A DNA stretch of 25,468 nt. It comes from a virus. Both the position numbers and the translations under genes were made by a program. The stretch is taken from IMG/VR virus record IMGVR_UViG_3300020450_000083, positions 1 to 25,468 of that record; one strand, given 5' to 3'. The first letter of the stretch is position 1; every line of letters begins with the position of its first letter. This document shows, one piece after another, positions 8,128-15,716 of this stretch. The notes beneath the pieces are model-generated. The model was not told the DNA's origin. It saw nothing but the letters and a program-made list of their open reading frames with translations, and made no database searches.

Positions 8128-8774
8128 ATGGATGTAGTTTTTTAACGCCCAGACCAAAAGACGGTGTGGAAACATTTACCACAAAGGTAATTGCGGAAAA
8201 TTATGGCATGGATCTAGCAAACTTGGCCATGGGAGGCAGGGGTAACACAAGGATAGGATTCTCCACTAAAGTTTGGGTAGAACAAAACAAGGACAAAGAT
8301 ATTTTTGCCGTTATAGGTTGGTCTAGTGCAGTCAGGAACGATTACATCACAGACGACGGGTGGAAAAAAGGACGTATACCAGGCACGGATCTTACTTGGA
8401 GGACCTGGAAGACATTAGATAATGTGAGTTTTATACGAAGTAATAAGGGGTGGGATATAGAAAACAATCTCACTATGAATTTCCTTGATAATGTTTTTGA
8501 CTTACAGAACTATTTTGAACGGAAGCGAATACCTTATGTCATGTACAACTCTCTGCCTAACGATTTTGGAAACGGCACAGAGGACTTCCATGTGATCAGA
8601 AATGCGATCAACATGGATAGATTTTTCAGTCCAAAGGTGAGCCACCTTGAATTCGTTTCTGATAAAAAATTAGTAGTGAGCCCACACGATCCTCATCCGT
8701 CGGCAGATGGACACAAACAATGGGCCGAACAACTTATGGAATTCATAGATGCTAACAATTTACGCACCATTTAA
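8112..8774 (+). CDS. SGNH/GDSL-like hydrolase
   Basis: A 220-residue protein with the ordered SGNH blocks: NGCSF at residues 6-10 (Ser9 candidate nucleophile), NLAMGGRGN at 37-45 (Gly and Asn of the oxyanion hole) and DPHPSADGH at 193-201 (candidate Asp193 and His195). The block close to residue 1 makes ATG 8112 the natural start. Relatives are esterases or acetyl-transferases that add or remove acyl groups on sugars and lipids. Beside glycosyltransferases and methyltransferases, a role in decorating or deacylating a glycan is reasonable but unproven. It is the first gene of the plus-strand operon, probably translated from a nearly leaderless mRNA, and its end overlaps the next gene by 26 bases. 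Confidence 0.8.
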   Translation: MILFSNGCSFLTPRPKDGVETFTTKVIAENYGMDLANLAMGGRGNTRIGFSTKVWVEQNKDKDIFAVIGWSSAVRNDYITDDGWKKGRIPGTDLTWRTWKTLDNVSFIRSNKGWDIENNLTMNFLDNVFDLQNYFERKRIPYVMYNSLPNDFGNGTEDFHVIRNAINMDRFFSPKVSHLEFVSDKKLVVSPHDPHPSADGHKQWAEQLMEFIDANNLRTI

Positions 8775-9561
8775 TAACAAGAACAGCAAGGCATATGAAG
8801 TGTTTGACGGTGTACAGAAGTCCTGGCCGGAACAAACTAAACTGTTAAACAATCAAACGGAAATAGAACCTGTAGCAAACAGCATGTTCTGGGGATTCGT
8901 TGGGAACAACAAAGCAATGGTCAAAAAACTTGAAGCACGTAAGCATCAGTTTTGGTTCACAGATACACCGTACTTTGGAAGATTTGACAACAACAATCTG
9001 AAACCTGACAATCATTATTGGCGTATTTGTAAAAATAAAATTCATGCGCCGTACATTAAGATGTGTAAATCTGATAGGTTTGATAAATTTGGAATTAAAA
9101 TTAAAGCACCTGACTTCAAAGGCAGTTATGTATTGGTATGTCCTAGTTCGGCCGGTATACATGATTATCTAGACAAACCAAACTGGACGAATGAAATTGT
9201 GGAGCAGATCAAACGATACACAGACAGGCCAATAAAAATTCGACACAAACCACGTGGTAGGGGAACATCAGGACCAAGTGAGGCAACAGTTCCATTATCC
9301 GAGGACCTTAAAGATGCTTGGGTGTGTGTAACAAGTTGTTCCATCGCGGCTGTTGAAGCACAGTGCATGGGCATACCTGTAATATGTGATGAAAAAAGTT
9401 TTGCTAAAGAAGTAGGAGGACAAGAACTTTCAGATATTGAAAATCCTTATTTTGTTGGCTGTGAGGATTGGCTTTATAGTCTGGCATATCAGCAGTTTAC
9501 ACCTGAAGAAATTGCCAACGGAAAAGCAGTGGAAATATTAATGGACAAAGGTCTGCTATGA
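8749..9561 (+). CDS. GT-B-like glycosyltransferase, paralogue D
   Basis: A 270-residue fourth member of the GT-B-like family, on the opposite strand from the other three. It has a TDTPYF segment, HYWRICKNK, IKIRHKPRGRG (the RPHP/REKP position), VTSCSIAAVEAQCMGIPVI and SDIENPYF with DWLYSLAYQQFT. These match copy C in order and spacing, which points to an old duplication followed by inversion or separate import. The ATG at 8749 sits 26 bases inside the SGNH gene with a GGAAT stretch upstream. Its TGA overlaps the next ATG (ATGA). Activity as a surface-glycan transferase is inferred. Confidence 0.72.
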   Translation: MLTIYAPFNNKNSKAYEVFDGVQKSWPEQTKLLNNQTEIEPVANSMFWGFVGNNKAMVKKLEARKHQFWFTDTPYFGRFDNNNLKPDNHYWRICKNKIHAPYIKMCKSDRFDKFGIKIKAPDFKGSYVLVCPSSAGIHDYLDKPNWTNEIVEQIKRYTDRPIKIRHKPRGRGTSGPSEATVPLSEDLKDAWVCVTSCSIAAVEAQCMGIPVICDEKSFAKEVGGQELSDIENPYFVGCEDWLYSLAYQQFTPEEIANGKAVEILMDKGLL

Positions 9562-10199
9562 GTATAGAACAACTATCTGGTGGTTTATGGGTGCCATCAA
9601 ATGATGCACAGATAGAACAATGGCGTGAAAAAGGTCACCCTTATATGCAGGATACCTGTCTTGACAAATTGATAGAGTGGTGCAAAACAAACGACAAGAA
9701 ATTTAATCATATAGTTGATATAGGAGCATGGTGCGGTACTTGGACGTTATCTATGCAACAGTATGCAAAAAATATTCATTGCTATGAACCTAACAACTTA
9801 CATTATGGATGTCTTGCAAGGAATATAACTCCATGCAGTCATGTGGAATCATATAACCAGGCAGTAGGCAACGAAGATGGGTTTGTAAAATTAACAGAAG
9901 AAAGTGCCACCCAGAACACCAGAGTGTTGCTAGAAAAAGGTGAAACAAAAATAAACAAATTAGATTCCTTAGGATACAAGGATGTAGATTTTATTAAGAT
10001 AGATGTCGAAGGCTTAGAAATGGAAGTACTCAAGGGTGCGGCAAGAACTTTAGATAACGTTGAATACCTGATGATTGAACTGAACGGAAACAGTGAAAGA
10101 TATGGCAGTAGTAAAAAAGACATAAAGGAACATTTGAAATCTCTAGGATTCAAAATATTGATAAAATCCTGGCCAGACATTGTATACACTAAAGCATGA
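9558..10199 (+). CDS. FkbM-family methyltransferase 1
   Basis: A 213-residue class I SAM-dependent methyltransferase. The SAM-binding loop is VDIGAWCGTW at about residues 53-62, followed by an acidic E77 in CYEPNN. IKIDVEGLEMEVLKGA at about 145-160 is the diagnostic FkbM block, with the D-x-E-G-x-E pattern. FkbM proteins O-methylate sugars or polyketides, and in phages and bacteria they often accompany glycan genes. The start has a good AAAGG ribosome site and overlaps the previous stop (ATGA). Both ends are coupled to neighbours, so it is part of the four-gene plus-strand operon. The methyl acceptor is unknown. Confidence 0.88.
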   Translation: MSIEQLSGGLWVPSNDAQIEQWREKGHPYMQDTCLDKLIEWCKTNDKKFNHIVDIGAWCGTWTLSMQQYAKNIHCYEPNNLHYGCLARNITPCSHVESYNQAVGNEDGFVKLTEESATQNTRVLLEKGETKINKLDSLGYKDVDFIKIDVEGLEMEVLKGAARTLDNVEYLMIELNGNSERYGSSKKDIKEHLKSLGFKILIKSWPDIVYTKA

Positions 10200-10813
10200 T
10201 GTACGAACATTTAAAAAAAATCAAAGCAGAACACAGTTTCTCACCGACAAAAATTTTGGATATAGGTGCAAACATAGGCATCTGGACTAAAAATGTAAAA
10301 TCAATATGGCCCGACGCAGAATATACTTGCATAGAAGCAGGTCCAAAATATGAGAAGCATTTAAAAGAAATTGCCCATAACTGTCACATCGCTGTGCTTG
10401 GTGATAGCAATAAAGAAATAAAAATGTATCTACGTGAAATAAACAAGGGAAGCAAAAAGAAGGTCACGTACACAAAAGGATCGACAGTGTTTGGTATTTT
10501 CAAAGACTATGAGATCAGACAGATGCAAACTTTGGATCAATTGGTTGGTAAGGACGCACAATTTGATTTGATCAAACAGGACGTCCAAGGTGCAGAAATC
10601 ATGATAATGAATGGTGCTCCAGATATATTCTCTCGTGCCAAATATGTAATACAAGAAGTTAATGTACACAAAGATCAAAAGTTCCCTGAGATGCCTTCAG
10701 AAAATGAGATGGATGAGTACATGTTTCAACTAGGATTCAATAACAGTGAAGTGATCGAACAGAAAGAAAATGTTGATCAGATAGATAAAATATATTTTAA
10801 TTTTACGAACTAA
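10196..10813 (+). CDS. FkbM-family methyltransferase 2
   Basis: A 205-residue second methyltransferase directly after the first and clearly diverged from it. LDIGANIGIW (21-30) is the SAM loop, E47 in CIEAGP is the ribose-binding acid, and LIKQDVQGAEIMIMNGA is the FkbM block with Gln replacing Glu in D-x-E/Q-G. Two tandem starts (ATG ATG) exist; the first overlaps the upstream TGA. The stop lies inside the 5' arm of a rho-independent terminator and overlaps the convergent GT8-like gene by 11 bases. Two different FkbM enzymes suggest two methylated positions or two sugars. Confidence 0.86.
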   Translation: MMYEHLKKIKAEHSFSPTKILDIGANIGIWTKNVKSIWPDAEYTCIEAGPKYEKHLKEIAHNCHIAVLGDSNKEIKMYLREINKGSKKKVTYTKGSTVFGIFKDYEIRQMQTLDQLVGKDAQFDLIKQDVQGAEIMIMNGAPDIFSRAKYVIQEVNVHKDQKFPEMPSENEMDEYMFQLGFNNSEVIEQKENVDQIDKIYFNFTN

Positions 10814-11477
10814 AAAGATTTATTAGTTCTTTTTTCCAGTCGTCACCATACTCACAGTCACGATACCCATCAAACCATGGACCACCTTCTGTGTAGTGCA
10901 GTATTTTTGGCGAGCCATCTCTAGGCTCCTTATACCAACCCACCAACCAGTTGTATTCTAATGGCAAGGATCCTATTTCGTTATCTTCTAACCAACTGAA
11001 CCTGTGTAGGAATTTTGGTGACTCTTCGTTCAGTAATTCTGGAGTTAATATCTTATTTTTAGGATGTTCGCAGTTCCAAAGTACCATACTGCTCCAGTTT
11101 TTTCTTGGATATACTGTTTGTGTTTGTCCGTCCATCTTCGTTGTCTCTTTTGGTGTGTAATCATGCTGTACACAAACCACTGCTTTAGAACTATCACAAT
11201 ATTTTACAAGTTCATGACTTGGAACTTTCCAAAGAAAATCACAGTCACAAAATACCGCCCACCCTTTGAAATCATTTAGGTATGGTACAAAAAATCTTGT
11301 GAATGTAAATTCAGTCGATGCAAGTTTATCTACAGGCCGTGTATACAGTCCTTGATCTCTCATCTGTTTCTGTTTTAATGGAATGACTTCTGCTGACGGG
11401 TCTCTTCTTTTAATACTGTGTTCACAGACTTGGTATGCTATATCTTCTCTGCTGTCGTGTCCAACGTATATTTTCAT
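10803..11477 (-). CDS. GT8-like glycosyltransferase
   Basis: A 224-residue GT-A-type enzyme starting MKIYVGHDSREDIAY. DCD at residues 78-80 within AVFCDCDFLW is the DxD donor/metal site. A His in LHYTEGGPW near residue 200 matches the C-terminal metal-ligand position of GT8-like enzymes. I use ATG 11477, which overlaps the TGA of the HAD gene (ATGA), rather than a start 12 codons upstream that would read back into that gene. It is the last gene of the operon that begins at gp32, not part of the glycan island's own operons. Donor sugar and acceptor are unknown. Confidence 0.8.
   Translation of the reverse strand: MKIYVGHDSREDIAYQVCEHSIKRRDPSAEVIPLKQKQMRDQGLYTRPVDKLASTEFTFTRFFVPYLNDFKGWAVFCDCDFLWKVPSHELVKYCDSSKAVVCVQHDYTPKETTKMDGQTQTVYPRKNWSSMVLWNCEHPKNKILTPELLNEESPKFLHRFSWLEDNEIGSLPLEYNWLVGWYKEPRDGSPKILHYTEGGPWFDGYRDCEYGDDWKKELINLFSS
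10807..10835 (+). terminator. Rho-independent terminator of the plus-strand glycan operon
   Basis: A perfect 7-bp inverted repeat, GAACTAA (10807-10813) and TTAGTTC (10823-10829), encloses a 9-base loop and is followed by six T (10830-10835). It begins within the stop region of FkbM-2 and lies entirely inside the last codons of the opposing GT8-like gene. There is no T-run on the minus strand after the stem, so it should work in the plus direction only. The stem is AT-rich, so strength is uncertain. Confidence 0.65.
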
Positions 11478-12103
11478 TTTCTTCCTGATACAATTCGATG
11501 TATGTCTTGCCAATTATTTACTCTGGTGATCTCAGGATGATCAAAGTCTCGATTGTATGGGTGGTCGATTAATATAGTCTTTAAACCGTATTTGAGCCCG
11601 GTTACAGCGTTCTTAGGCTTGTCCTCGACCCAATATAGTCCGGTGTTGTGAAACTCCGCTAACGCCGAATCTTTGTCTGCCCCTGTGTCTAGAATATGGT
11701 AATTTGTAAAGATGTGATCACCAAATAATTCACCTAAACGTTTTTTCCTTACTGTTTGTGCCGGGATATCAGAAGTCTGAGATGTTATTGGAATAAAAGT
11801 CCAACCTTCTGCGGCCAATAATTTTACCCATGTTTGTGAATCTGGCATTGGACATTGTGTAGCCATCCAAGCACTTTTATTGAATTCTCTTATCTCTTTT
11901 CGTATTTCCGGTATAGTCAATCCAAAACGTTCTGCCATTTCGTATGTGTTTTCTTTATTTGGCAATAGTTTGTATGGATATATTCTTTCTTCGTTATCGT
12001 TGTAGTATGAACGTTGTAACATCCAATCTGTGAAATGCTTTTCCCATTCTAGCAGTACGCCGTCCACATCTGTTAGAATTATTCTACTATTTGATATCGG
12101 CAT
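11474..12103 (-). CDS. HAD-superfamily phosphatase/5'-nucleotidase-like protein
   Basis: A 209-residue protein. Motif I is LTDVDGVLLEW, with Asp12 as nucleophile and Asp14 as acid. Motif II is the Ser/Thr in FIPITSQT, and WVEDKPKNAVTG followed by KTILIDHPYN supplies the acidic motif III/IV region. This is a complete HAD core with a helical cap between about residues 20 and 95. HAD proteins of this size dephosphorylate nucleotides or sugars. Its place between recombination genes and a glycosyltransferase fits either nucleotide salvage or sugar-phosphate handling. It overlaps the 153-aa gene by 17 bases upstream and the GT8-like gene by 4 downstream. Confidence 0.8.
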   Translation of the reverse strand: MPISNSRIILTDVDGVLLEWEKHFTDWMLQRSYYNDNEERIYPYKLLPNKENTYEMAERFGLTIPEIRKEIREFNKSAWMATQCPMPDSQTWVKLLAAEGWTFIPITSQTSDIPAQTVRKKRLGELFGDHIFTNYHILDTGADKDSALAEFHNTGLYWVEDKPKNAVTGLKYGLKTILIDHPYNRDFDHPEITRVNNWQDIHRIVSGRK

Positions 12104-12548
12104 CTTCCATTCCCGCTACTCTCAACTTAACAATATTTGTTATCTGCCATTGTTTTTGATCTAAACCTTTGGTGATGCCTAACCATTGATTTCTCATCAA
12201 TGCAAAGTCATTTATAATCTTGTCCATGTCTACGACATCGTCTTCGCCGTCAACATACTTCTCTGCATCTCTGCTTGATAATGCTCTGTTATAGTTTTCC
12301 AAATATTTTCTAAAAGTTTTTGATCTTAATCTTCTTAACTCTATGTTAAGGTATTCTAGTATTGCTTCGAGTTGCTGTAATTGACTAAATCTTTCTTCTA
12401 CTATTCCAGGAAGTGCGGCACTGGCTCTTTCGAGATTGCCATATATTCTACACTGCTTCTTAGCCTCTAGTAATTCTTTATCGAAATATGCTATGCAGTC
12501 TGGTATCTTTGCCAGGTTCCTACTTACTTCGTTATACCAATTTATCAT
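12087..12548 (-). CDS. Conserved-type helical protein downstream of uvsX, function unknown
   Basis: A 153-residue, almost entirely helical protein with two long charged stretches (about residues 24-45 and 50-85, rich in E, L, R and Q) and an acidic turn VDGEDDVVDMD near 115-125. I recall proteins of this type beside uvsX in T4-like marine phages, without an assigned function. Size, helical character and position would suit a recombination mediator in the role of T4 UvsY, but no UvsY signature is evident, so this is only a suggestion. The ATG overlaps the stop of the 76-codon gene (ATGA). Confidence 0.72.
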   Translation of the reverse strand: MINWYNEVSRNLAKIPDCIAYFDKELLEAKKQCRIYGNLERASAALPGIVEERFSQLQQLEAILEYLNIELRRLRSKTFRKYLENYNRALSSRDAEKYVDGEDDVVDMDKIINDFALMRNQWLGITKGLDQKQWQITNIVKLRVAGMEDADIK

Positions 12549-12775
12549 TCTTCATCACCGTATACTTCTTCCTCGTCATCTTCGAAAACAGTATTAATTG
12601 CTTCTTCCAACTTAGGATCATATTCTGCTGATGCTTTTATTTCGTCATGTTCCACGCCGATGTCTTCTAAACTTTTTATGAAGTCAATGGCCATATCTAA
12701 TTTTTGCCTTTCAGGGACGTAATGTATAATAGAACTCCATAGTCGTTCTATGTCTTCGTGCGTAAAATCTATCAT
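12545..12775 (-). CDS. Small acidic protein downstream of uvsX
   Basis: A 76-residue protein with no recognised domain. It is helical in the first 45 residues (MIDFTHEDIERLW) and ends in a strongly acidic tail (FEDDEEEVYGDEE). Acidic tails of this kind can mimic DNA or bind basic partners. It follows the uvsX stop codon with no gap (TAA then ATG) and overlaps the next gene, so it is expressed with UvsX and the 153-residue protein. The tight spacing is the main reason for calling it real. Confidence 0.68.
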   Translation of the reverse strand: MIDFTHEDIERLWSSIIHYVPERQKLDMAIDFIKSLEDIGVEHDEIKASAEYDPKLEEAINTVFEDDEEEVYGDEE

Positions 12776-13828
12776 TTATTCTTTTTCTTCTTCGGTTGTT
12801 TCAGCAGGTGCAGTTTCTTTGAACTCTCCCATTATCATATCTAATTTATCACCGACCCATGCTTTTCTGAACTCTATGTGTTCTTTACCTTTTGAATCAA
12901 CATATTTTAATCTGTTGCCCTGTTGTACAAGCAGACCTTTTTTCTCAAACAAGTCTACAAGTCCACTGTATGGATCCATGCCTGTATCGTAAGGAATTTT
13001 TACTTGCACACCTTCAAAAGGTTTGGCGTATCTTGTCTTCATAACTTTACAAGCGGCTCTGATACCTCTTACGTCTGTGACTTTGTTCCCTTTTTCGTCT
13101 TCTTTAAGTTTTAATTTCTTCATTGCAACGACAATACTTGATGCATAGATAAATCCTTGTCCACCCGATATCTTGTCATCTGGATCAAACATATCCTGTG
13201 ATGCGTATGTGTGATTGGTTGCTATAAGTCCTACGTTCCAACTTCCAAACATATTAACACAGTTTCTTACAAGTGCCGTTAATGCCTTAGGTTTTCTACC
13301 CAAGTCACCTTTCATCTCACCTGCTTCAAACTGATTAACATCTGTTGGTGTTAGTAACATACCCAAACTGTCTATTACAAATAGTACTTTAGGTGCACCT
13401 TCTTTGTTGTCTGCGTGTTGATCTTTGTAACCTTTCATAAACTCTGAAACAGTTTTTGCTACGTCATCAACCATTGACATACTTAATTTCATAAGTTTGT
13501 CTTCTGATGTGTCTACTTTTAATGCTTGTAGCCATTGTTCATCTAGTGCGTTTTCAGTATCGATCAGTATTACGAATATACCTTGATCCTGTGCATTCTT
13601 GATAATGTTTCCTGATGCTATGTAACTTTTGCCTGCACCTGATTCTCCCGCAAGTACAGTTACTTTGCCTAATGGAATTCCTTTGTTAAAATCACTAGTC
13701 ATCAAATAGTTTAATGCGTAATTTCCTGTTGATATCCAGTCTGTTGGATCACTAAATCCTATACCTAATCCTTGTATAGACTTTGTAATACTCTTTCTAA
13801 ATTTTGTTGCGTCAAATACTTTTGTCAT
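12776..13828 (-). CDS. uvsX: UvsX, RecA-like recombinase
   Basis: A 350-residue RecA/Rad51-fold recombinase that coats single-stranded DNA and drives strand exchange in phage recombination-dependent replication and repair. Walker A is GESGAGKS at residues 61-68, preceded by IPLGKVTVLA. Walker B is VLFVIDSLG at 148-156. NVGLIATNHTY and KISGGQGFIYASS match the loops that bind DNA and sense ATP. The C-terminus is acidic (ETAPAETTEEEKE), as in RecA-like proteins where it moderates filament formation. It is shorter than T4 UvsX (about 390 residues). A ribosome site (AAGGAA) precedes the ATG. It lies in one operon with gp32, whose product it must displace. Confidence 0.95.
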   Translation of the reverse strand: MTKVFDATKFRKSITKSIQGLGIGFSDPTDWISTGNYALNYLMTSDFNKGIPLGKVTVLAGESGAGKSYIASGNIIKNAQDQGIFVILIDTENALDEQWLQALKVDTSEDKLMKLSMSMVDDVAKTVSEFMKGYKDQHADNKEGAPKVLFVIDSLGMLLTPTDVNQFEAGEMKGDLGRKPKALTALVRNCVNMFGSWNVGLIATNHTYASQDMFDPDDKISGGQGFIYASSIVVAMKKLKLKEDEKGNKVTDVRGIRAACKVMKTRYAKPFEGVQVKIPYDTGMDPYSGLVDLFEKKGLLVQQGNRLKYVDSKGKEHIEFRKAWVGDKLDMIMGEFKETAPAETTEEEKE

Positions 13829-13833
13829 TTTTT

Positions 13834-14646
13834 TTAGTTCCTTTCTACTATTATATTCACTTTACTGTCTTTTGTCAAATGTTCTATGTTCGTTGACTCT
13901 ACTTTACCAATTGGCAATAAACCGATACCGTGTTTCTTTTCTAAATGATCTATTTTGTTGTCCTTGCACCAACTTATAAAATCATCTTCAAAAATATTCT
14001 CATTGTCCTCTAGGGCAATTTTAATATCAGCACCGATATAATGATTGTTTTTTGTTGCAGTATAATCGATTGGTAAGTCGTCGTGCCAAAGATCCATATA
14101 ACTTTTTCCTAGTTCGTTGTAGGCAAGGTAAACTTCGTTTTTTGTCATGTGAAACTGCACCAAATCATATTCCTCATCTGTTAGTTTAATTCGTGGCATT
14201 GTTGTTCTTGCTTTTGTCCATTGTATAGGTAGTGTACTTCTACCAGCACCATGTTCCAATGCATGTACACAAAAATTCAAATCTCTAATATTTTCTTTAA
14301 TATTCATGGGTGCAATTTTTATTAGTTTAGTTGGATTGTCGAAGTCACCTGATAGTTTTTCAAATGCAATATGCAGTATGTTGTATAAGTTCTGATCATC
14401 CCAATCTATTTGTTTTGGTATTTTTATAAATTCCGTTTTTAAAAAAGTGTTTATGTTTTGAACAGCATCTAACAGTATTTCCTTTATTTCATCTCTAGAT
14501 CTAAAGTTGAAAAACGTTCTTTTATGATCTATATCATCTCCGTCGCCCACATAAATGTTTTGAATCAGTTCTTTCCATTTGTGGGCGACAGAGTTATTGT
14601 AAAGGTCTATACGAAATGCGGGTATACCATCAATCTCGTATAACAT
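13834..14646 (-). CDS. Unknown 270-aa protein between gp32 and uvsX
   Basis: I do not recognise the family. The protein is mixed alpha/beta. It starts MLYEIDGIPAFRIDLYNN, has a helical centre (LYNILHIAFEKLSGDFDNP, CVHALEHGAGRS), and a polar C-terminal half with YIGADIKIALEDNEN and HLEKKHGIGLLPIG. Histidines and acidic residues are frequent (HALEHG, HDDLPID), but no known metal-site pattern is complete. In T4 the helicase loader gp59 lies next to gene 32. This protein shows no gp59 motif I can see, though it could fill a similar gp32-linked role. It sits 8 bases after gp32 and 5 before uvsX, so it is expressed with them. Confidence 0.75.
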   Translation of the reverse strand: MLYEIDGIPAFRIDLYNNSVAHKWKELIQNIYVGDGDDIDHKRTFFNFRSRDEIKEILLDAVQNINTFLKTEFIKIPKQIDWDDQNLYNILHIAFEKLSGDFDNPTKLIKIAPMNIKENIRDLNFCVHALEHGAGRSTLPIQWTKARTTMPRIKLTDEEYDLVQFHMTKNEVYLAYNELGKSYMDLWHDDLPIDYTATKNNHYIGADIKIALEDNENIFEDDFISWCKDNKIDHLEKKHGIGLLPIGKVESTNIEHLTKDSKVNIIVERN

Positions 14647-14654
14647 TTGTCAGA

Positions 14655-15641
14655 TTATTTTGCTTGTCTTGATCTAATCAACTTCAAGATGTCTTCTGCT
14701 CTCTTGGCACTGTCACCTGCAGGAGCCGTAGCCGCCGCTGGTTGTGGTGCTGGTGCACTTTCAGTTACAGGAGCCGCAGTCGGTGCCGCTTCTGCCACTG
14801 GCGTTGCCGCCGGAGCCGATGCTGTTGGCACTGCCACCTGTGGTTTACCTTGGTAAGCCATGCCTGCTGGCCTGAAGTACTGTCCATACTGCTCTAGATC
14901 ATAAGCCTCACCTTCTACAGATTTAGCAAATAATTCTGCAATTATTTTAACTTCTGCTTCTGATGGTTCTTTTGGTCTGAAGTCGCCTAGGTTGTGTAAC
15001 CCGTGTGTTTCGATTGCGGCTCTCTCTGCCTCGTCTAATGCACGTTCTCTTCTCGACCATTTTGATGTTGAGTAGTCAGCGTATCCACCTTTAGTTGTTT
15101 TAGTAATTCTAAAGTCAACACCTTTTACATAATCAGTTGGCATTTCTTCCATCTCTGGATCCATCAATGCACTTCTAATGATGTTAAAGATCTGAGGACC
15201 AATGATAAATCTTCTGATTGGGTTCTCAGGTTGTGTGTCTTCTGCTAGTGGATTTGTTGTTACAAACCCTTGGAAAATGTAACTTTTCTTTTTCCAGTAT
15301 TTTCTGCCCATGTCTTCCATGCTCTTGTCTTTGAACCATGGTCTAACTTCTGTTAGCACTGGACAAGTCTTTCCATACATCTCCATGCATGGTACTTGTA
15401 CCGTTACTGGTCTTGAGTCAGTCTGACCTTTGATACCTGCGAAAGGTAGTTTGATCATGTTTCTTTCAGTCCAGAAAAAAGTGTTGTTTGTATCCTTATC
15501 TGGTAAGAACCTAACTACTGCTTCTGATCCTTCTGATATGTTCCAGTGTGGGTAGATGGCGTTGTCTCCGCCTGTTGATGAAGTGGAGCGATTCACTTCT
15601 TGAGATTTTAGTTTCGCCCTTATTTCAGCCAATGATGCCAT
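14655..15641 (-). CDS. 32: gp32, single-stranded DNA-binding protein
   Basis: A 328-residue T4 gp32-type protein that covers single-stranded DNA during replication and recombination. The N-terminus (MASLAEIRAKLKSQEVNRST) carries the basic region used for cooperative binding. The OB-fold core includes VVRFLPDKD, VPCMEMYGKTCPV and RKYWKKKSYIFQGFV. Only Cys85 and Cys93 of the T4 zinc-binding cysteines are evident, so the metal site may be changed or lost. After about residue 270 there is a long Ala/Pro/Thr linker and then a basic helix (KRAEDILKLIRSR), in place of the strongly acidic tail of T4 gp32. A strong AGGAGG ribosome site precedes the ATG. Confidence 0.92.
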   Translation of the reverse strand: MASLAEIRAKLKSQEVNRSTSSTGGDNAIYPHWNISEGSEAVVRFLPDKDTNNTFFWTERNMIKLPFAGIKGQTDSRPVTVQVPCMEMYGKTCPVLTEVRPWFKDKSMEDMGRKYWKKKSYIFQGFVTTNPLAEDTQPENPIRRFIIGPQIFNIIRSALMDPEMEEMPTDYVKGVDFRITKTTKGGYADYSTSKWSRRERALDEAERAAIETHGLHNLGDFRPKEPSEAEVKIIAELFAKSVEGEAYDLEQYGQYFRPAGMAYQGKPQVAVPTASAPAATPVAEAAPTAAPVTESAPAPQPAAATAPAGDSAKRAEDILKLIRSRQAK

Positions 15642-15716
15642 AATGTAAGCCTCCTATTTTGCCTATGTTTGTTGTTTGTGCCTAAGTGTATATTAGACAT
15701 ATAGTACATAATATAC
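15642..15716 (-). promoter_or_regulatory. gp32 mRNA leader with AGGAGG site and possible 5' hairpin
   Basis: Upstream of gp32 lies AGGAGG, 8 bases from the ATG. Further 5' is an unpaired A/C-rich stretch (ACAAACAACAAACATA) and then a perfect inverted repeat, GTATATTA/TAATATAC, at 15716-15709 and 15695-15688 with a 13-base loop. A late-type start at 15716 would put this hairpin at the very 5' end. In T4, gp32 represses its own translation by nucleating on a 5' pseudoknot and spreading over an unstructured leader; this arrangement is similar in outline. The repeat also overlaps a possible -10 box, so it may simply be promoter sequence. Confidence 0.4.

Noticed and set aside
8081-8182. Upstream ATG at 8182 extending the GT61-like protein by 34 residues
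   Set aside because: The extension lies inside the divergent SGNH gene and upstream of both promoters, and does not look like family sequence; ATG 8080 is preferred.
12087-12548. Naming the 153-aa protein UvsY
   Set aside because: Position and size fit, but I see no UvsY-specific sequence; left as unknown.
14647-14856. Plus-strand frame rich in Ala/Gly opposite the end of gp32
   Set aside because: It is the antisense shadow of the Ala/Pro linker codons of gp32; no ribosome site and no sensible protein.
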